A DNA stretch of 64,000 nucleotides. Origin: Edolisoma coerulescens. Lineage: Eukaryota; Chordata; Aves; Passeriformes; Campephagidae. The first letter of the stretch is position 1. Each line of letters opens with the position of its first letter. The notes under the pieces were generated by a model that had not been told where the DNA came from, made no database searches, and saw only the letters and a program-made list of their open reading frames with translations. Both the position numbers and the translations under genes were made by a program. The DNA lies in contig VWZW01006278.1 of the NCBI GenBank assembly GCA_013397115.1, positions 1,674,440 to 1,738,439 of the forward strand, given 5' to 3'. This document shows positions 59,001-64,000 of this stretch, piece after piece.

Positions 59001-62000
59001 CACACAGACCAGGTCTGGGTACGTGCTAAGTGTTCCTGCAGAGGGCTATACTTTCTTCTGGCACGTTCTTAACTTGCGTTTACTGATCCATCTGTTCCTT
59101 ATGTATGTTGGTCTCGTGTACCAGTGCTGGTACTGATGCCATTAGTGTCTGCCACTCCAATTTCTGGTCACAGATTTACCTTAGAAAAAAATTTCCATCT
59201 AGTTAGATGTCATTAAAATTACTCCCTTGTTAGACCCTTTCCCATTGCCTTAATGGGGCTTAAATTTGCACAGTCTGGCCATACCATGGATTGTTCTGAG
59301 GTTATGGTGTAACTCAAAGCATTTCTTCCTGGTAAACCTGCTCTATCCTGCATGTATCCACAAAAGAAAAACTGCACAACTAGCCTAGAAATTATATAGG
59401 CTGTTCTCTTTGTTACAGCTCCAAAATCTCCTCAATACCCATGTGGTCATTTATAAGTTTCATGTACCATGGGTATGGCCAAGGTATGATGGGATTCTGG
59501 CAAGTGATCTATCTGCTATTTCAGGAGTGGTTTTCTCAGTGTAATTTGTCCAATACCTTTCCTCAAGTTGTGCATCTTCTCCCAACACCCCATTATCTGC
59601 AAGCAGTGGCTCCAGTTACCTGTAAGCAGTGGCTGTACCAGCTGATTTTAAAGGAGAGTGGATACACGGCTCTAAAATGCTGTACCTCAGACAGATCCTA
59701 GTTAGTATCAAGTATTCCTGGTTATCACAGATGGTGAAATGCTGGCAAAAATGCTTGCAAAGTGATTTGGGAAGGCTCTGCTTGCTGTCAGTCACTGCTG
59801 CCAAATTAGCTTAATTAAAACCAGCTGTGGGAAAGTGCTCTGCTGCAACTGATAACTGTTTTTCCTTCTCTGAAGTGTTGTGGACCTGGGGCTGGTGATA
59901 ACGAGCTGCTTGGATGCAGTGAGGATCTTAAGGTGGTTGCAGTTCTCTTCCATATGTGCAATTTTTAAGTTGGCCCTAAATCCTGCTTTTGGATTGTGTT
60001 TCTCCGTATGGAGTCCTTGGCCTTGAGATGCTGAGGTTTGTGTATCGCCTTGAATAGCATCTACTATGGTTAGTGTTGCCATTTCTTGATTCGGTTTGGG
60101 AGAATTGGTGGGTATGTTTGTTTTAGTATGGTTTAAAAGGAATGTCAAGGTTATCCAGCCTGAGAAAGACGCTCTTTTATTACAGTTTAAAAACCTCATA
60201 AAACCAAAGAACCTCTTCCCCTGCAACCAAACCCTGACTTTAAAACCCAACAGCTTAAGCCGTTTGGAAACACAGTCAGCCTTTTCTGAGCGACCAGCAG
60301 GCCTTTGTGTTTTGTGAGCTTCTGTCTCCGGCTTCTGCAATATTCTTTATTTGTAGAATGCCCTACTCATTGCTGTCTCCCTTCACTTAATCCTCTCCTC
60401 TTTCCTTATCATCTGCTCAGTTGTGCAGGCAATTTCATAGTCAAACTTAGGGCCAAAAAGTTGCCAACATTGATGACTTGTCACAAACCAAGAAAAGGCC
60501 TTTTTCCATTTCTGAATTGATCCCAGACCTGCCAACATCAAGCTGTTGGGTTTTTTTTGCCAGTCAAATGAAGTTGTGTTGGATGAGGCAGCTGTTTTAG
60601 AATAAAGTTAATAAAATGACTGTTGCCTTTTATAAGGAGTTCTGCTAGTGGAGTAATCCAGAATTGGTGAAACTCTAAAATTTGTGAATCCCAGTGAGCC
60701 TGTGAAATCCTGGCTGGAAGCATACTTCAGCAGGTGGCTGGAAATGCTAATAAGGAATGGAGTCTGTTGTGGAGCGCTGTGGAAGTTTTGTCTTTCTGAG
60801 ATTACAGTGGATTTTCTTTGTGGAAATTGACTTAGAAAGGGAGTTGTTCTTGGCATCTCTCAATTTCTGAAGTTTCAGTTTTTGGTGGAGTTGGCAGTTT
60901 CACAGGATCTTCAACAAAAAACCAAAAAAATCAATGCTTCAGTGATGCTGCTCCTGCTGGATGCTGGATTACTGTTCTTAAGCAAGCTTATCCCTTGTCT
61001 CGATATTTTTATTAAAGTAGTCCATTGATGTGGATTGGTTTTCCTTTCTGGTTTTGGGGTGGGTTTTCTTATTTGGGTTTTTTTTCCAGAGGCATTTTGA
61101 TTGCTTATTGCAAAGATGCAAGAGACTTTGTGGCTTTCCCAAATACGGTCACCCAACATGCCTGGATGCCCTGTAGTTCTCTGCCGTTCTCTGCTAATTT
61201 ACTGCCTATTCCAGTTTAGCACACAAGCTTTGTGTCACTGTAAGCTTCAGTCTGACTGACAAGGATCTTTTTGATACAATTTATCCACGGACAGTAAAAG
61301 TTCTTGTAGCTGGAGGTGAGACTGGTATCTTTTTTTTTGTCCTTTTCCCACTTAGAAGAGTGGCAGCTTGATTGTGCTTTTAGTTGCTGCTGACTTGGAA
61401 ACTACACTATGAGTTATTTTTTTAAAAAAGGCTTGCTTGCTTTGTGAAACACTTCAGGGAAGTGCTCAGCAGTTTAATTCCATTGATCCTAGACTGGAAC
61501 CAATGTTTCTTCTCATTTAACCTTCTGGGTGCCTTGGAATTATTTTAATGCTTTTTTTAGTTGGTTGTTTTGTTGGGTTTTTTTTCCCTCACTGGCTTGT
61601 TTCTCTGCCAAGTGCTAATTTAAAGGGATTCATTGTATTTTTCTATGTGGTGTGATAGGAGGAACACTTTTCCTTTAGATTGTCTCCAGCTGTATTTGTC
61701 CAGGGGCTGGGTGATGTGTGTGGTGATCAACTTCCACTCCTGCAGCTGCTATTTCAATAAGTTTTTCATTGTCCTGCAGTTTCTGCACATGGAAATGAGG
61801 CACTACTGACAGTATTTAGTCCGTCCCTGAGTTATTTTTCTTATGTTGTGATGAACCTTTTTTTTTTTTTTTAAATTCAAATCAAACACTTCTGTAAAAG
61901 AAAACAATAGGAAATGAGAATATAGGCACTGTTCAGTTACTGTGGTTTTTGTTTTGGGGGCTTTTTTTTAGTTTGTTTTTTTCCTCTGAGTATGGGCAGA

Positions 62001-64000
62001 TACTCTGGGAACACCTTTATTTCAGATTTGCTTGTGTCAGTGTTTAGGACATGAAGGCTTTTGTGTAGACATAATTCCCCTTGTAGACCAGTTAGTGTGT
62101 CACTAAGGTAAAGACAAGCTGCTCCTCAAGCCAGTCAGCTCGGGAAGAACTTGTGCTCCATATCTCTCTGCGTATGTCCACTGTCTATAAAATCACATAC
62201 TGTGTAGGACCTCTCAAATAAAAATTTTAGTTTGGAAGTTTTAGCATGTTTTGGAAACTTACTAAGTTTTAGAATTTGATGGGCCAGAAATCTCTTCAAA
62301 TTTTGGAATCAGTTGTGGCGATGCTGTTAAAAGTTAAACAAATTCCCACAAACTTATCCCGGCCCCAAACTGCAAAACACATGACTGAAAAATGGATCCA
62401 GCAGACTTTCTGTTCAGCATCACCTCTCATGTTAATAAATGATCTAGGTCCTTGTAATGCAAAAGAAATTCAAGCATGGTCATTTTCTAGACAAGGTGCC
62501 ACTAAAACACTTGTATTCAGGAGATGTTTTATGCTCATACCTCGTACCTTACTCCTTCCTGTGATTTGTTTGTGCTCCAGGCAGAGCCAGGAGAGATGAC
62601 AAATCTCACTGTAAAGTTCTACATATGACTTTGTTGGCAGTTATTGTGGTAGTTGGGCCAGATGTTGTGTGCTTTAAGATTTTGGGAAGCTTTTGACCAT
62701 TGGCTAAATATCATAAGTTATAGATCATTTTCAAGCAAACTCAAGAATGCGAATTTCCTGATGGAAGTATTTGTACTTCTGCTTTTGAAAAAGGAGGGAT
62801 TCCTGAGAGCTAGCCCGGAAAAGGAAAAGGTTTTTCCATGTGAGGGAAAGGAAGGAAAAATAATTAAGTGGCTCCAGTAGGCATAAAACCAAGACCAGGC
62901 TATTAAAATGGTTGTTGTCCTGATTGTCATTAATTGCATGTAGATGTCTTCATTTATGTAAAACAGAAAATAATGTGCATCTGCCTTCCAGAGTTCTCTG
63001 ACAGTTGTGTGAGTATATGTAAGTTTCAGACACAGCTCTTAAACTGTGTTTTGTTAAGGTAGAAGCCCATGTCTATATTTAGCAAAAGTGCTACAAGAGT
63101 AAAGCTGTAGCAGTGTGCTAGCAATTTATTTCTGATTATAAATGCTTTGTGTTTTATAGTATCTAAGCTAACAATATATACTTTTTTTGCAATATGAAAA
63201 CACAGAATTAATTTTCTCTGTGCTGTGTAATTCCCCAACTGCCAGTACCCATTTTCTGTCTTGCCATATAGATTGTTATCTTCAAAGAGAGAAATTGTAC
63301 TGTTTTGTAATTCATTGCATGTTCCTCTATGGAATTTGGGAGTATGACTGACTTTGTGCTACAGTAATAATTGAAAACAAAATATGAGGCTTGCTTAGGA
63401 GATAATGAGCTACTTAAAATACTGAGAATCTGTTTGGGATTAGTTAAAGGATTTTTCATTGTCAAGAAAAGAACCTCTTTTTTGGATAAAGGATACCAGC
63501 TTTATTGGTGGAGTTTGGCCTGGGTGTTCTTGTGACTTTATGGTAGTTCTGTACCTTCTCTACAATTGTGTTTCTCAAAGCCAAGTGTATTTTCATTGAA
63601 TGCCTGCAGCACCTTGATCTCCCCTTCTCCTTTGTCTCTGGGAACTGTCCATGCCTCTTCTGGAAGGAGCAAGGTAAGAAGCCGATGTTGTTGGCCTTCC
63701 CCTGGAATAGGGAGCTGTGGTGGACATGGAGGAGCTGCACATCCGTGATGCTCAGAGTGGAGCACCATGTTGGTCATGGCTCTGCAAAGTTATGTAGTAG
63801 ATCCAAATAAATACTGATCTTATGAGCAAAACATACCAGCCCTTCCTGCCACCAAACAGTTATTTGGGCGCTGCTGAAGACAATAGCAATGTAATATCCT
63901 TCTGAAGCGTTTGCCAGCTGGCGCAGGACACCACATCTTTTCATTCCATTCATTCATTGCAGAATAAAGAAAATTGCCATGCTCAGAGCATTTTAAAAAT
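59001..64000 (+). other. ST3GAL3: ST3GAL3 intron, right-edge segment
   Basis: This is intron continuing past the window edge. It includes a T15 run at 61858-61872 and further T-rich tracts near 61075 and 61575. No second ST3GAL3 coding exon (the Val-Val-Leu-Ser-Phe-Asp-Ser-Ala stem sequence) was found. The ORFs of 80 to 180 codons (for example minus strand 59792-60340) show no family features. Confidence 0.6.
61858..61872 (+). repeat. Poly(T) run, 15 bases
   Basis: An uninterrupted T run. No recognisable element on the minus strand ends here, so it is treated as simple sequence. Confidence 0.8.

Noticed and set aside
59792..60340. 182-codon minus-strand frame in the ST3GAL3 intron
   Set aside because: The translation is Lys- and Asn-rich without domain features or a family match. 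It was judged a chance frame in intron sequence.
1..64000. tRNA, rRNA, CRISPR, operon or bacterial mobile-element features
   Set aside because: None seen. The window is vertebrate nuclear DNA, and no cloverleaf with A/B boxes or array of spaced repeats was noticed by eye; a tRNA or covariance-model scan was not possible.

Overview
The window is vertebrate nuclear DNA, most likely from a bird. The evidence is intron-split genes with GT-AG junctions, several CR1 non-LTR retrotransposon fragments with the typical avian 3' end, and compact introns. The species cannot be named from sequence alone. Two protein-coding genes on the + strand were recognised by reading exon translations against remembered family sequences. 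Their order, KDM4A then ST3GAL3 in the same direction, matches human chromosome 1p34.

1-17940 holds the 3' part of KDM4A (JMJD2A), a JmjC lysine demethylase acting on histone H3K9me3/H3K36me3. Seventeen coding exons are visible. They encode 848 residues from Tyr209 (human numbering) to the stop codon, so the N-terminus, JmjN domain and first two iron ligands lie to the left of the window. The JmjC C-terminal half, PHD, extended PHD and double Tudor domains are present, and all splice phases join without a frameshift. The 3' UTR follows, with two AATAAA signals near 19.52-19.57 kb.

19.6-34.5 kb is intergenic. The left part is AT-balanced and 22.3-34.5 kb is GC-rich. It has many chance ORFs but no recognised gene. 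It contains one old CR1-like fragment near 31.2-31.6 kb and an AT-rich homeodomain-type motif cluster at 32.2 kb.

34.57-35.56 kb is a CpG island interrupted by a 99-base assembly gap. It is the probable ST3GAL3 promoter and first non-coding exon. The first coding exon of ST3GAL3 (35729-35873) encodes the cytosolic tail, the membrane anchor and the start of the stem of this type II Golgi sialyltransferase. The remaining 28 kb is the next ST3GAL3 intron. It carries five or six CR1 fragments, one of them with its reverse-transcriptase core deleted, a small isolated CpG-dense patch at 47.6-47.8 kb, and simple repeats.

The two genes are not functionally linked: one product is a nuclear chromatin enzyme, the other a Golgi glycosyltransferase. 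I found no sign of an undescribed biological system. The points worth a second look are regulatory (start-stop uORFs, the intronic CpG patch, motif clusters) and structural (the assembly gap, the deleted CR1).
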